From Fibrobacterota bacterium (GTDB lineage Bacteria > Fibrobacterota > Chitinivibrionia > Chitinivibrionales > Chitinispirillaceae): DNA of 64,000 bases. Below the pieces are notes generated by a model. That model did no database searches. It saw nothing but the letters and a program-made list of their open reading frames with translations, and had not been told where the DNA came from. The stretch covers positions 62,001-126,000 of the forward strand of contig JAEZKP010000023.1 of the NCBI GenBank assembly GCA_023436145.1. Reading direction: 5' to 3'. Position 1 is the stretch's first letter. Each line of letters opens with the position of its first letter. Of this stretch, positions 46,429 to 54,814 are shown in pieces. The translations under genes were made by a program, and so were the position numbers.

Positions 46429-46740
46429 AGAACTCCTTCAAGAAAATTCTAGATTTGAAATCTGAATGTAGAAACAAAAAAAGAAAAGCCGGGACAAAAA
46501 AGTTGAACCCCTGAACGAAACCAGAATTTTCTGGTTGTGGTCTGTTTTTTGAAGAAGAGAGCAACGTGGAATCAAGGTATGCTCTCCATTCAACAATAAA
46601 AAAAAGCTATTTTCGGGCAATAAATGCCTGAAAATAGCTTTTATAATTTTCAGTATTATTTTCATGCTTTTTTCCCTTGTGTTCAGAGCTTATGGCTCCT
46701 TGCCGCAGGATTTTTACCCGAATCGAATCTGATTCAGGTT
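46429..46740 (-). promoter_or_regulatory. Structured leader with intrinsic terminator before the hydrogenase maturation operon
   Basis: Read on the minus strand, the region starts with an 8-bp hairpin (CCTGAATC with GATTCGGG). Two small hairpins follow (TCCT/AGGA and GAGC/GCTC). Then comes a long hairpin (AAAAGCTATTTTC with GAAAATAGCTTTT, 46601-46643) followed directly by a run of U. That order looks like a sensor fold plus terminator about 170 bases before the first gene. A further ACCAGAA/TTCTGGT stem lies downstream. A short ORF starting at 46665 with an AAGGG site runs through the terminator and may be a leader peptide. The ligand, if any, is unknown. Confidence 0.5.
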
Positions 46741-46926
46741 ATTAATCAATCTTTATAAATATACATCAAAATATAAAGATTTAAAAGCCTGATTTTGTGC
46801 CTGGAAAATTCACAGATAACCTGAGTCTAAAGTTATTCTTAAAACTGGTTTTGGGTGACATCGGAGGTATTCATCATGATGTACTGCAGGATAAATTCGA
46901 ACTGGGATCATACACGATCTCTGCAG

Positions 46927-47205
46927 TTATTCAGAATTTTTACTGTTAATTGACTTGTATACCTGGCATAGCAGATGTTCTGATGCGACTTTCCGAAATT
47001 CACTATCTGTCATCAGTCTCGAAAAGATCTCTTCGTTGCCCTCCATCCGGTCGATAACCAGTCCCTCGAATGCTTTATTACTTCATTAAAGTGCAAAATT
47101 CGAGATGGTTCGAGCGCAAGGCAAACATCAAACTCTATTGTGCTTCCTTTTTCGTATCCATTCTGGTTTATTAAACAATGCTCAATTGCATCTTCAAAGG
47201 GTGCT
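46927..47205 (-). pseudogene. Relic of a type I restriction enzyme R subunit (HsdR)
   Basis: Two joined fragments resemble opposite ends of HsdR. From 47201 downward, one frame reads PFEDAIEHCLINQNGYEKG and LALEPSRILHF, which fits the extreme N-terminus of R subunits. After a frame change, KAFEGLVIDRMEGNEEIF and SRLMTDSEFRKVASEHLL to a stop at 46927 fit the C-terminus. The whole central helicase and nuclease region (normally about 900 residues) is missing. No hsdM or hsdS is in the window. The identification is by pattern recognition. Confidence 0.55.
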
Positions 47206-47570
47206 TTCGGCCATTGTAACACCAGCTTCCCACCCCATAAACATTCGTGTGCAGACATCAAGAAATGCTACAAGATTAAAATAGCCTTCTTTGGTCCAAA
47301 TTGCAGTGAAATCCGAAGTCCAAAAACGCAGGTAGCTTTGAAGATGAAAAGTTCTACTTCACCAGATCAGGGGTTTTCTCATGATTGTGTCTGGATTTTG
47401 TTGTATGCTTAAAACGCCTTGCTGGGACAAGATTTTCTTCGCGCATTATTCTGCGTGACCGTTTTTCCCTAATTCTTATCTCTATTCTGCCAAGAACAAC
47501 TAAACACGGGCACACCCATAATTACAACGGGATTCATGAGAAACCTTACTAACTGCAGTCTTCCATGTAA
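47206..47570 (-). pseudogene. Relic of an IS3-family transposase (OrfB)
   Basis: Several frames with stops and shifts spell the middle of an IS3/IS150-type integrase. They contain KVSHESRCNYGCARV, then RRIMREENLVPARRFKHTT and NHEKTPDLVK. The catalytic-core start follows (WTSDFTAIWTKEGYFNL and LDVCTRMFMGWEAG), with the first catalytic Asp. The second Asp and Glu are absent. The reading stops where HsdR-like sequence begins. No terminal inverted repeats were found by eye. Confidence 0.6.
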
Positions 47571-47588
47571 GCAGGTCAGGCAACCCAC

Positions 47589-48701
47589 TCAGGATTTAGT
47601 TCGCTTTATTATTTTGTTCTTTAAAACCTCAGGATGTCGTAAATTAAACAATATCCGGGGGAAAAAAATGGGACCATAACTCCAGGGTATCGCACAGTTA
47701 CTTAAACAACCCTGACATTTTCTGACCCTCTGGCGTGCTATTCCTGCTTCTTTGCTTTTCCAGATTCCTGATGGAGACATTTCCCGTATATTCCCGATTT
47801 TTAAATCCCACATATCAAAACAGGGTACTATATCGCCATTACATTTTAATAAGCAGAAGTTAAACATTGAGAAACAGATATATCTTATTGACTCACCATG
47901 TAAAAATCTGATACCCTTATCATTTACTATGGTAGGAGGTATTTCCTTTATCGCCTGTTCTATGGCGAATGTATCAGATAAGAGATTTTGTTCCGTATTT
48001 TCATAATAATCAGCCGCAATAAACCACTGAAGATTGAACTCGACTCCTAATCGTTCAACGTATCTTTTTACAGGAAGCAGATCAGTAACAGTAGCATTAG
48101 ACAAAACAAAACCGGCCGAAAGTTTAAGTCGGTTTCCATGTTTTTTTTTCAGTTCCAAAAGCCGGTAAAAAAGAGAATCGATCTTTTGAAAGAGACCGGG
48201 AACGCCCCTTAAACGATCATGGTTAGTGCCGATACCATCAAGTGAAACCCCTACATGAATTCTTTTATTATTATCAAGTGAAAATTGTACTACATCAATC
48301 AGACGGTCACTCAGTATACCATTACTGTTAAGTACCAGTTCCGCCTTGGGTACAGCCTTATGAATACTCATAATAATTTCTTTGATGTCTTTTCGAAGAG
48401 TCAGTTCACCACCAGAAACTACTACTGCTTTAAGCCTTTTAAAAACAGGATCTTTGAGTGCGGTTTCAATTTCAGTGGGTGTAAGCATATTTTCGGTTGG
48501 TGATTTTTTCCATATATTACAAAAGGCGCATTTGCTGTTACATCGATCGGTAGTTTCAAGCCATAAATAATTAGGTTTGAGATTGGCATCGAACATCCTC
48601 CTGAATAGAATCACTCCCCCTTTAGAAGAATTTTTAATTGTACGCCTGAAGAGCGAATATGACCGCCGTAAAATCCAGTATACATTTACGATAAACTCCA
48701 T
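47589..48701 (-). CDS. Radical SAM/SPASM-domain protein
   Basis: This is about 370 residues. I prefer the ATG at 48701 over the in-frame TTG at 48710, because GAGGGAG lies about ten bases before it. The radical SAM cluster is TTDRCNSKCAFCNIW (CxxxCxxC), followed by VVVSGGELTLRKD. The C-terminal SPASM-like region has spaced Cys residues (FCLLKCNGDIVPCFDMWDL, then CQGCLSNC) for auxiliary clusters. Such enzymes often modify peptides or activate sulfatases, and the substrate is unknown here. It follows a 44-codon ORF with overlapping ends. Confidence 0.85.
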   Translation of the reverse strand: MEFIVNVYWILRRSYSLFRRTIKNSSKGGVILFRRMFDANLKPNYLWLETTDRCNSKCAFCNIWKKSPTENMLTPTEIETALKDPVFKRLKAVVVSGGELTLRKDIKEIIMSIHKAVPKAELVLNSNGILSDRLIDVVQFSLDNNKRIHVGVSLDGIGTNHDRLRGVPGLFQKIDSLFYRLLELKKKHGNRLKLSAGFVLSNATVTDLLPVKRYVERLGVEFNLQWFIAADYYENTEQNLLSDTFAIEQAIKEIPPTIVNDKGIRFLHGESIRYICFSMFNFCLLKCNGDIVPCFDMWDLKIGNIREMSPSGIWKSKEAGIARQRVRKCQGCLSNCAIPWSYGPIFFPRILFNLRHPEVLKNKIIKRTKS

Positions 48702-48706
48702 GGTGA

Positions 48707-48841
48707 TCAAGCTCCCTCAACGATTTCCAGTTCCCATATTCTGTTCAATATTCGACTTGGCTTAATATTTAAAATATCGGATATCTTATTTGTAATGATT
48801 TCATCATTTGGTTGTATTCTAAGACAGTAAATATATTTCAT
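48707..48841 (-). CDS. Small ORF, possible truncated DUF4279-like immunity protein
   Basis: This is a 44-codon frame with a good ribosome-binding site (GAGGTGAAAG before ATG) and a stop that overlaps the region of the radical SAM start. The sequence (MKYIYCLRIQPNDEI, then ISDILNIKPSRILNRIWE) resembles the beginning of DUF4279 proteins, some of which are immunity proteins for polymorphic toxins. It directly follows an Rhs toxin tail, as an immunity gene would. It is far shorter than the family, so it is either a remnant or a separate small peptide. Confidence 0.5.
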   Translation of the reverse strand: MKYIYCLRIQPNDEIITNKISDILNIKPSRILNRIWELEIVEGA

Positions 48842-48849
48842 CTTTCACC

Positions 48850-49744
48850 TCAAAACCCTTGGAAATATTCGCTTGCTTTTAGTCCTGTTTGCCATGATTT
48901 TCCTTTATACGGACCATTACCTTCTAAAATTATTTTACCATTCTTTACATTTACATTTGGGTTATTGCCAACACGCGCCAACTATACTTCTTTGTCTTCT
49001 AAAGCACCTAATATATTTGGCTTTATTTTGTGATGTAACACTTCATCAGGGATTTTCATTTTATCTATGCGAATTGTTCCAAAAGCAATCCCTGCAGAGC
49101 TTATAAATTTTTCATTATTTAATAAGGAATATGCAGCTTCAAAATACGGACTCGATGTCCACAAAGCATCGCCTGCTTCAAATAAAGCCCATTGTCCTTG
49201 GAGCTATTGCAGGACTGTAGTTGCATTGTCCACGTATTACACTATTTGAAGCACACAACCCGCTCGGATCCACAAACACCACCGGATTATTTCCAGCATA
49301 CGAATAAAGCGTTAAGTCTCCACCGCCAAGCCCTAATGGATCTTCAGAAAGAAAACGGCCGACAGTCGGATCATAATACCTGGCATTCATGTAATACAAA
49401 CCATTGGGTTCTCTAAGAACTCCGAATGCTCCGGCAAAACCGATCGGTATATCACATGCTGGATTACCGATTGTTCTATCTAATACTTCTCCAAACGGAG
49501 TGTATGAGAATTTCGCAGCAACAGCTCCGGTATCGTCCGTGATAAAAACCATGTTTCCGGACAGATCGTGATGACAAGTGAAATACCCGGTACCAGGCAC
49601 ATAAAATCCGATAAGTCCGTGGCCATAAATATAATATCTTTTGATAACTCCGGCAGAGTCGGCCTCTGCAAGAATCCGGCTGCCATTTCCATAGATATAT
49701 TTGGTAGTGACACCGTTACGAACGGCTTTTACACGGTCATTTGA
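48850..49744 (-). pseudogene. Decayed Rhs/polymorphic-toxin C-terminal part (Ntox17-like toxin)
   Basis: From 49744 the frame gives Rhs YD-type sequence (YIYGNGSRILAEADSAG). The Rhs-associated core follows (PFGEVLD, GLYYMNARYYDPTVGRFLSEDPLG, NPVVFVDPSG). The 5' part of the gene is missing: a stop lies just upstream. A one-base shift near 49200 breaks the frame, after which QGQWALFEAGDALW leads to HHKIKPNILGAL. An in-frame TAG (48982-48984) then precedes GNNPNVNVKNGKIILEGNG and KGKSWQTGLKASEYF, which resembles polymorphic toxin type 17. It is clearly not intact. Confidence 0.7.
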
Positions 49745-50143
49745 TTAAAGACACCTGACATATTCTAATAGCAGAGAACCATATAAAAGTATTCCTGCAT
49801 CCCAAGACAAAACGCTGAGACATAACTATAAATTTTTAAACATTTCCAATAAAAACTTCATCCTTACTCAACAATAATCTTCGAAAAACCACTATAACTG
49901 GACCTCAACGATCCTACTTATAACCCTTTACATTTAATTCTTCTCTTGTAATCCCGAATAAAAAAAAGCCGCATTTTGAGTTGAAAAACCCGAAATGCGG
50001 CTAAAAATGATCAAAAACTATAGAGCTGAATTACTTTAATATCCGTTCCAATCTTTGAGATATGAATGCCCGATGGAACTACTCGGGCATGATGGATTTA
50101 AAGTAATCTTGAACAGGAACTGCTATACACTCAGCACTTTTCC
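49745..50143 (-). other. 3' region of the hydrogenase operon: nested stem and terminator
   Basis: On the minus strand after hydA comes an outer stem (ATTACTTTAA.ATCC near 50030-50044 with GGAT.TAAAGTAAT near 50094-50106). It encloses a perfect inner stem ATGCCCGA/TCGGGCAT (50066-50090). A terminator follows: AGCCGCATTT (49967-49976) pairs with AAATGCGGCT (49993-50002) and is followed by eight U. The remainder (49745-49960) shows nothing I recognise. Confidence 0.6.
49959..50002 (-). terminator. Intrinsic terminator of the hydCDBA operon
   Basis: A 10-bp GC-rich stem (AGCCGCATTT with AAATGCGGCT) is followed on the minus strand by TTTTTTTT. It lies about 140 bases after the hydA stop. Confidence 0.85.
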
Positions 50144-51889
50144 CTATTTCTGATACTCCGGACGCTCTATGTAAGAAGTATGGAGCAAGTGATGAGCTTT
50201 CTCGCTGTGAGGTTCTTCGAGAAATTCCTCATAGAGTTTTTTGACAAATGGATTCTCATGAGAATAACGCAGAGTACAGGCTTCATCTTCTCCGTATAGA
50301 CCCTGAGAGCGAGCCACCCTGATCTCATCGGTTACTCCATAAGGCTGGCCACCACCACCAACACATCCACCGGGACAAGCCATAACTTCAATGAAGTGGT
50401 AAGGTATTTCTTTACCAGCCTCTTTTGCCTGCCTTACCTTGTTAAGAACAAATTCCACATTCTTAAGCCCGTGAGCTACAGCAACTTTCACAGTGATATC
50501 TCCCACCATGACAGTTCCTTCTTTAACACCGTCGAGTCCACGGACATTCTCAAACTCCACACTCTTAAGCTTTCCACCTGTAACGTAGTCATAAGCAGTA
50601 CGAAGTGCAGCTTCCATAACTCCACCGGTTACACCGAAAATGGTGGCAGCACCACTATACTCGCCCAGTATATGATCAGGCCCTTCTTCGGGAAGATTGG
50701 CAAAATCGATACCTGCCTGCTTAATCATGCGAGCCAGCTCACGAGTAGTAATAGAGATGTCAATATCCTGATGTCCAGAGGCATACATTTCCTTGGAACG
50801 GATGATTTCATACTTCTTAGCCGTACAGGGCATAATAGAAACCATGCACATTTTAACAGGGTCGAGTCTGCGTTTTTGTGCATAATAGGTTTTTGACAAT
50901 GCTCCGACCATCGCCTGAGGGGATTTGCAGGTGGAAAAATTGTCTTTAAAGTCACTATGATATTTTTCCATGAAATCAACCCATGCAGGACAGCAACTGG
51001 TAATCAGTGGCAGCATCTCAGGTTCCTGAGTAAACCGGTGCACAAACTCTGTAGCTTCCTCGACAATAGTAAGGTCTGCACCAAAGTTGGTATCAAAAAC
51101 TGCTTTGAAACCCATTCTTCTAAGAGCCGCGTAAATCTTTCCTGTCAGGTTTGTTCCTGGAGCATAACCGAATGCCTCACCCAGAGCAACCCTTACAGCA
51201 GGTGCAATCTGAACCGCACAGTAGGTATCTGGATTCTGCAAGGCTTCCCACACTTTCTGCGTTTCATCATTTTCAAAAATTGCTCCGGTAGGACAGTGAG
51301 CAGAGCATTGCCCACATCGCACGCAGGGTGATTCAGAGAGGGTAATATCACCAGCTGGTGAAATCCTTGTTTCAAAACCGCGATCCAGAAATGAAAGTGC
51401 CCATACATTCTGATTTTGCTGACAAACAGTAACGCATCTGCCACAAGAGACACATTTACGGGGTTCCAGAACGATAGTTCCTGTGGACATGTCAGCCGGG
51501 ATTTCAGGAACGACTTCAGGGAAAGACTCCCGACGAATTCCAAAATCAGATGCCAGCTCCTGTAGTTCACAAGTACCATTTCTGCCACAGCTCAGGCATT
51601 CGTTGGGATGTTTGGAAAGGATAAGTTCAATTACAGTTCTCCTGACATCAACGATTTCCGGATCATGAGTGGTGATCTCCATATTTTCTTCAATAGGAGT
51701 GCAGCAGGCACGCAGCATCTTATTGGACCCTTTGACCTTGACTATACAAATACCGCATGAAGCGGTAGGGGGAAGATCCGGATGTTTACAAAGTGTAGGT
51801 ATTTTAACCTGTACTTTTTCGGCAGCCTCCAGAATGGTAGTACCTTCGGAGACGTTTACAGATATTCCGTTTATTTTTGCCTTGATCAT
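50144..51889 (-). CDS. hydA: [FeFe] hydrogenase catalytic subunit HydA (electron-bifurcating type)
   Basis: This is a 581-residue protein. An N-terminal [2Fe-2S] domain (Cys34, 45, 48, 62 region) is followed by a His-ligated [4Fe-4S] segment (HPNECLSCGRNGTC, 94-107). Two ferredoxin clusters follow (CVSCGRCVTVC from 146; CVRCGQCSAHCP from 189). The H-cluster motifs are TSCCPAW (297-303), MPCTAKKYE (353-361) and EVMACPGGCVGGGGQP (501-516). It reduces protons with electrons from NADH plus reduced ferredoxin, together with HydB and HydC. It is the last gene of the operon, 4 bases after hydB. Confidence 0.97.
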   Translation of the reverse strand: MIKAKINGISVNVSEGTTILEAAEKVQVKIPTLCKHPDLPPTASCGICIVKVKGSNKMLRACCTPIEENMEITTHDPEIVDVRRTVIELILSKHPNECLSCGRNGTCELQELASDFGIRRESFPEVVPEIPADMSTGTIVLEPRKCVSCGRCVTVCQQNQNVWALSFLDRGFETRISPAGDITLSESPCVRCGQCSAHCPTGAIFENDETQKVWEALQNPDTYCAVQIAPAVRVALGEAFGYAPGTNLTGKIYAALRRMGFKAVFDTNFGADLTIVEEATEFVHRFTQEPEMLPLITSCCPAWVDFMEKYHSDFKDNFSTCKSPQAMVGALSKTYYAQKRRLDPVKMCMVSIMPCTAKKYEIIRSKEMYASGHQDIDISITTRELARMIKQAGIDFANLPEEGPDHILGEYSGAATIFGVTGGVMEAALRTAYDYVTGGKLKSVEFENVRGLDGVKEGTVMVGDITVKVAVAHGLKNVEFVLNKVRQAKEAGKEIPYHFIEVMACPGGCVGGGGQPYGVTDEIRVARSQGLYGEDEACTLRYSHENPFVKKLYEEFLEEPHSEKAHHLLHTSYIERPEYQK

Positions 51890-51893
51890 ATGT

Positions 51894-53633
51894 TTACACC
51901 CTCGCTATCGCTTCAAATTTGCACACATCAAAACATCTACCGCATTTGATGCATTTGGCAAGATCAATGACATAGCCATTTTGCCTATCACCAGTAATTG
52001 CGGAGACTGGACAGTTTTTCATGCACAGGCTGCATTTTTTGCACTTCTCACTAATCACCTCATACTGAGCCAGTTTTGTGCATTTTCCGGCCCGGCATTT
52101 CTTTTCATTCACATGTTGCATATATTCTGCTTCAAAATATTTCAACGTAGACAAAACCGGATTGGGAGCAGTTTGACCCAAAGCACAAAGCGATGCCTTC
52201 TGCATACCCTGTGCAATACGACGTAAACTGGTGATATCAGCGATTTCTGCTTTTCCATCGGATATTTTTTCCAGTATTGAAAGCATCTGGTAGCCACCGA
52301 TCCGGCAGGGTGCACATTTTCCGCAAGATTCATCGACACAGAATTTCAGATAGAATTTGGCAATGTCTACCAGACAGTCATCTTCATCCATTACAATCAT
52401 CCCACCTGAACCCATGATAGAGCCCATCTCCATGAGATGCTCGTAACTTACCGGGGTATCCATATATTTCTCAGCAATCACACCTCCGGATGGTCCACCG
52501 GTCTGAACAGCAATGAGTTTTTTACCACCTGCGATTCCACCACTGATACCATACACTATCTCCCGCAACGGTGTTCCCATTGCGATCTCAACCAGACCGG
52601 AATTGCAGACTTTACCAGTGACCGCGAAAACCTTTGTTCCTTTAGATTTTTCTGTGCCTATGGATGAAAACCAATCGGCGCCTCTTTGAAAGATTGCTGC
52701 TATATTAGCCAGTGTTTCTACATTGTTAATAATGGTAGGTTTGTCCCAGAGTCCACGATCTGATGGGAAAGGTGGACGCGGACGAGGTGTACCACGTTTA
52801 CCCTCAATAGAAGCTAAAAGTGCAGTCTCCTCACCACACACAAAAGCTCCGGCACCAAGCCTGATCTCCAAGTCGAAATTAAAAGATGACCCAAGAATAG
52901 AATTTCCAAGCAACCCTCTCTGGTAGGCCTGCGCCAAAGCCTTCTCCACACGCTCAATAGCAAGCGGATATTCAGCACGGATATATAGAAAACCATGGCT
53001 GGCTCCGATCGCATACCCTGCAATAATCATCCCCTCGATGACAGAATGAGGATCCCCTTCCAGAACACTTCGGTCCATGTAAGCTCCCGGGTCACCCTCA
53101 TCAGCATTACAGACGACATATTTTTCCGATCCAAAGGAATTTCTGGCCAGATTCCACTTCAACCAGGTGGGAAATCCTGCTCCACCTCTTCCCCGGAGTC
53201 CGCTTTTTTTCATTTCATCTATGACCTGCTCAGGCTTAAGATCCAGAATACATTTGGCCATGGATAAATAACCACTACGGGCGATATAATCTTCGATATT
53301 TTCCGGATCGACAACTCCGCAGTTCCGCAGGACAATTCTGGTTTGTATGTGTTCATTGCGGTGCAGAAGATCTTCGATTGGAGTATTCTGCTTCACAGTC
53401 ACATTAAGAATCTGTTCAATATGCCCCGGGAGCACATTTGCATATACGATATCCTGAGGGATAATCTTAACCACTACACCTTTGTTGTAAACACCCAGAT
53501 CAGCAGCTCTGACCACCTGTATATCATTTTCCATACCCAGATCACGTGCGGCTTTAATGAATTGGGACTGGTAATCTCTGGTTACATCGCTGCTCAGTCC
53601 GGTGTCTTTAATCAGAATTACAGTTTTACTCAT
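51894..53633 (-). CDS. hydB: NuoF-like subunit HydB of the bifurcating hydrogenase
   Basis: I chose the ATG at 53633 (MSKTVILIKDTGL) because CAGGAGG precedes it, leaving 579 residues; an upstream in-frame start overlaps the previous gene. The NADH/FMN-binding part has GLRGRGGAGFPTWLKW, CNADEGDPGAYMDRSVLEG and GAGAFVCGEETAL. A [4Fe-4S] site (SCGKCAPCRIGGY) and two C-terminal ferredoxin clusters (CKKCSLCMKNCP, CIKCGRCFDVC) follow. The N-terminal thioredoxin-like domain lacks the cysteines found in some homologues. It is the bifurcation site candidate. Confidence 0.95.
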   Translation of the reverse strand: MSKTVILIKDTGLSSDVTRDYQSQFIKAARDLGMENDIQVVRAADLGVYNKGVVVKIIPQDIVYANVLPGHIEQILNVTVKQNTPIEDLLHRNEHIQTRIVLRNCGVVDPENIEDYIARSGYLSMAKCILDLKPEQVIDEMKKSGLRGRGGAGFPTWLKWNLARNSFGSEKYVVCNADEGDPGAYMDRSVLEGDPHSVIEGMIIAGYAIGASHGFLYIRAEYPLAIERVEKALAQAYQRGLLGNSILGSSFNFDLEIRLGAGAFVCGEETALLASIEGKRGTPRPRPPFPSDRGLWDKPTIINNVETLANIAAIFQRGADWFSSIGTEKSKGTKVFAVTGKVCNSGLVEIAMGTPLREIVYGISGGIAGGKKLIAVQTGGPSGGVIAEKYMDTPVSYEHLMEMGSIMGSGGMIVMDEDDCLVDIAKFYLKFCVDESCGKCAPCRIGGYQMLSILEKISDGKAEIADITSLRRIAQGMQKASLCALGQTAPNPVLSTLKYFEAEYMQHVNEKKCRAGKCTKLAQYEVISEKCKKCSLCMKNCPVSAITGDRQNGYVIDLAKCIKCGRCFDVCKFEAIARV

Positions 53634-53640
53634 GATGATT

Positions 53641-54000
53641 TTACCTCCTGACCGGCAGATCAATAATATGGTCATTAACCAGGCGTTTACCACAGATATG
53701 CTCTTCCATAATACGTAAGGCTACTTCAGAGTTGACTAATCCATAGGTTACCGCAGGAAGTCCCTCCACGCAGACCTCAATAATAGGTTCAGCATAACAC
53801 ATCCCAACACAACCGGTCCTTTTAAGCTCTATTTGCACATCCCTACGCTTGATTTCCTTGGTAAGAGTGTCAAAAACGTTCTGAGCTCCAGCAGCAATCC
53901 CACAGGTACTCATACCCACTTTAATATATGGACCGGAAGTGGGATTTGCGGAAGCAGCTGCCTGCAGATCTTCTTTTGTCATTTTACTCATAGTAATCAT
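53641..54000 (-). CDS. Thioredoxin-like [2Fe-2S] ferredoxin subunit (HydD-like)
   Basis: This is a 119-residue protein with a thioredoxin-like [2Fe-2S] fold. Its Cys pattern is MSTCGIAAGA, then KRTGCVGMCYAEP and a later VCVEG. Small subunits like this lie between hydC and hydB in many bifurcating hydrogenase operons. Its ATG overlaps the hydC stop (ATGA), and ATG codons a few residues in are also possible starts. It probably relays electrons or stabilises HydB. Confidence 0.85.
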   Translation of the reverse strand: MITMSKMTKEDLQAAASANPTSGPYIKVGMSTCGIAAGAQNVFDTLTKEIKRRDVQIELKRTGCVGMCYAEPIIEVCVEGLPAVTYGLVNSEVALRIMEEHICGKRLVNDHIIDLPVRR

Positions 54001-54473
54001 CCCTCTTTCCTGTATTTAGAAAGAATTGTTGCCACCTCTTCACGTTTCACTTTTCCGTGTATCTCCCCGTTTACCATCATAACAGGAGCCAATCCGCAAC
54101 AGCCCAGACATCTGACCACATCCAGATGGAAAAGACCGTCAGAAGTGGTCTGTCCCTCTTTAACGTTAAGCATTGATTTGACTTCTTCAACCAGATCCGG
54201 TGCTCCTTTGAGATAGCAGGCAGTACCCAGACAGATGGAGATATTGTACTTGCCAGGTGGATCGAGTTTAAAGTAGTTATAGAAGGTGATTACCTCATAA
54301 ATTCTGGCCATAGGAATATCTAAAAGTTTGGATAATCTCAGGGAAACATCTCTAGGCACGTACCCGTACTGATTCTGTATTTCATGAAGAATCATTATCA
54401 GGCTACCCTTTTTGTTGCGCCACTTTTCGGCTAAAGTGGCAATATCTTGAGTGGCCGAACCATTCTGCACCAT
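53997..54473 (-). CDS. hydC: NuoE-like subunit HydC of the bifurcating hydrogenase
   Basis: This is a [2Fe-2S] thioredoxin-fold protein. The four cluster ligands are in CLGTACYLKG and VRCLGCCGLAPV. The helical N-terminal part contains EIQNQYGYVPRDVSLRLS. I chose the ATG at 54473, which has AAGGGG seven bases upstream and gives 158 residues, the usual NuoE length. A GTG at 54521 in the same frame would add 16 residues. It is the first gene after the Rex-overlapped promoter. Confidence 0.93.
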   Translation of the reverse strand: MVQNGSATQDIATLAEKWRNKKGSLIMILHEIQNQYGYVPRDVSLRLSKLLDIPMARIYEVITFYNYFKLDPPGKYNISICLGTACYLKGAPDLVEEVKSMLNVKEGQTTSDGLFHLDVVRCLGCCGLAPVMMVNGEIHGKVKREEVATILSKYRKEG

Positions 54474-54583
54474 ATTATAGCCCCTTCTATGGAGGAAGTC
54501 TGTTATTGTGAAAGCGGTCACATTTGTTATGCCTTTTTCACCTCATAGAAACATTAATATACACCCTTTACTCATAACTGGCA

Positions 54584-54612
54584 ATAGTATCTTGTGATTA
54601 AATTAACATCAA
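54584..54612 (-). promoter_or_regulatory. hydCDBA promoter overlapped by a Rex-like operator
   Basis: On the minus strand TTGATG (54607-54612), a 17-base spacer and TACTAT (54584-54589) make a promoter. The spacer carries ATGTTAATTTAATCACAA (54592-54609), close to the Rex consensus TTGTTAANNNNTTAACAA. The divergent gene encodes Rex, so NADH-dependent repression of the hydrogenase is likely. Confidence 0.6.
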
Positions 54613-54716
54613 ATGTCATATTATTGTGAAAACTGACTGCTTTATTTCACAGCATAGCTATTTAACCACGTTTTTAAGCGGAAAAAAATACCCAGATGAG
54701 CATTAAATGCGTCTTT

Positions 54717-54734
54717 ATGTGATTTATAACACAT
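54717..54734 (+). promoter_or_regulatory. Second palindrome upstream of rex
   Basis: ATGTGATTTATAACACAT is an 18-base near-palindrome with TGTG/CACA ends, compatible with a Rex or CRP/FNR-type site. It is about 80 bases before the rex start and may serve autoregulation. Confidence 0.4.
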
Positions 54735-54814
54735 TAATGTTGTAATCCTGCCACCCATACCCTATTTTTACAGAGTATCAATCATCAGCCTATTTTGTGA
54801 ACAGGAGTAATGTT

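Noticed and set aside
46438..46665. 75-codon minus-strand frame in the hydrogenase maturation leader
   Set aside because: It reads through the terminator hairpin and shows no protein pattern; at most its first part is a leader peptide, so it is treated under the leader.
47013..47261. 82-codon minus-strand frame taken as an intact gene
   Set aside because: Its start is transposase relic in the wrong frame, its middle is HsdR-like, and its end is out of frame with the HsdR C-terminus. It is an accident of the relic junction.
50396..50896. 166-codon plus-strand frame
   Set aside because: It is antisense to hydA, whose catalytic motifs cover the same bases.
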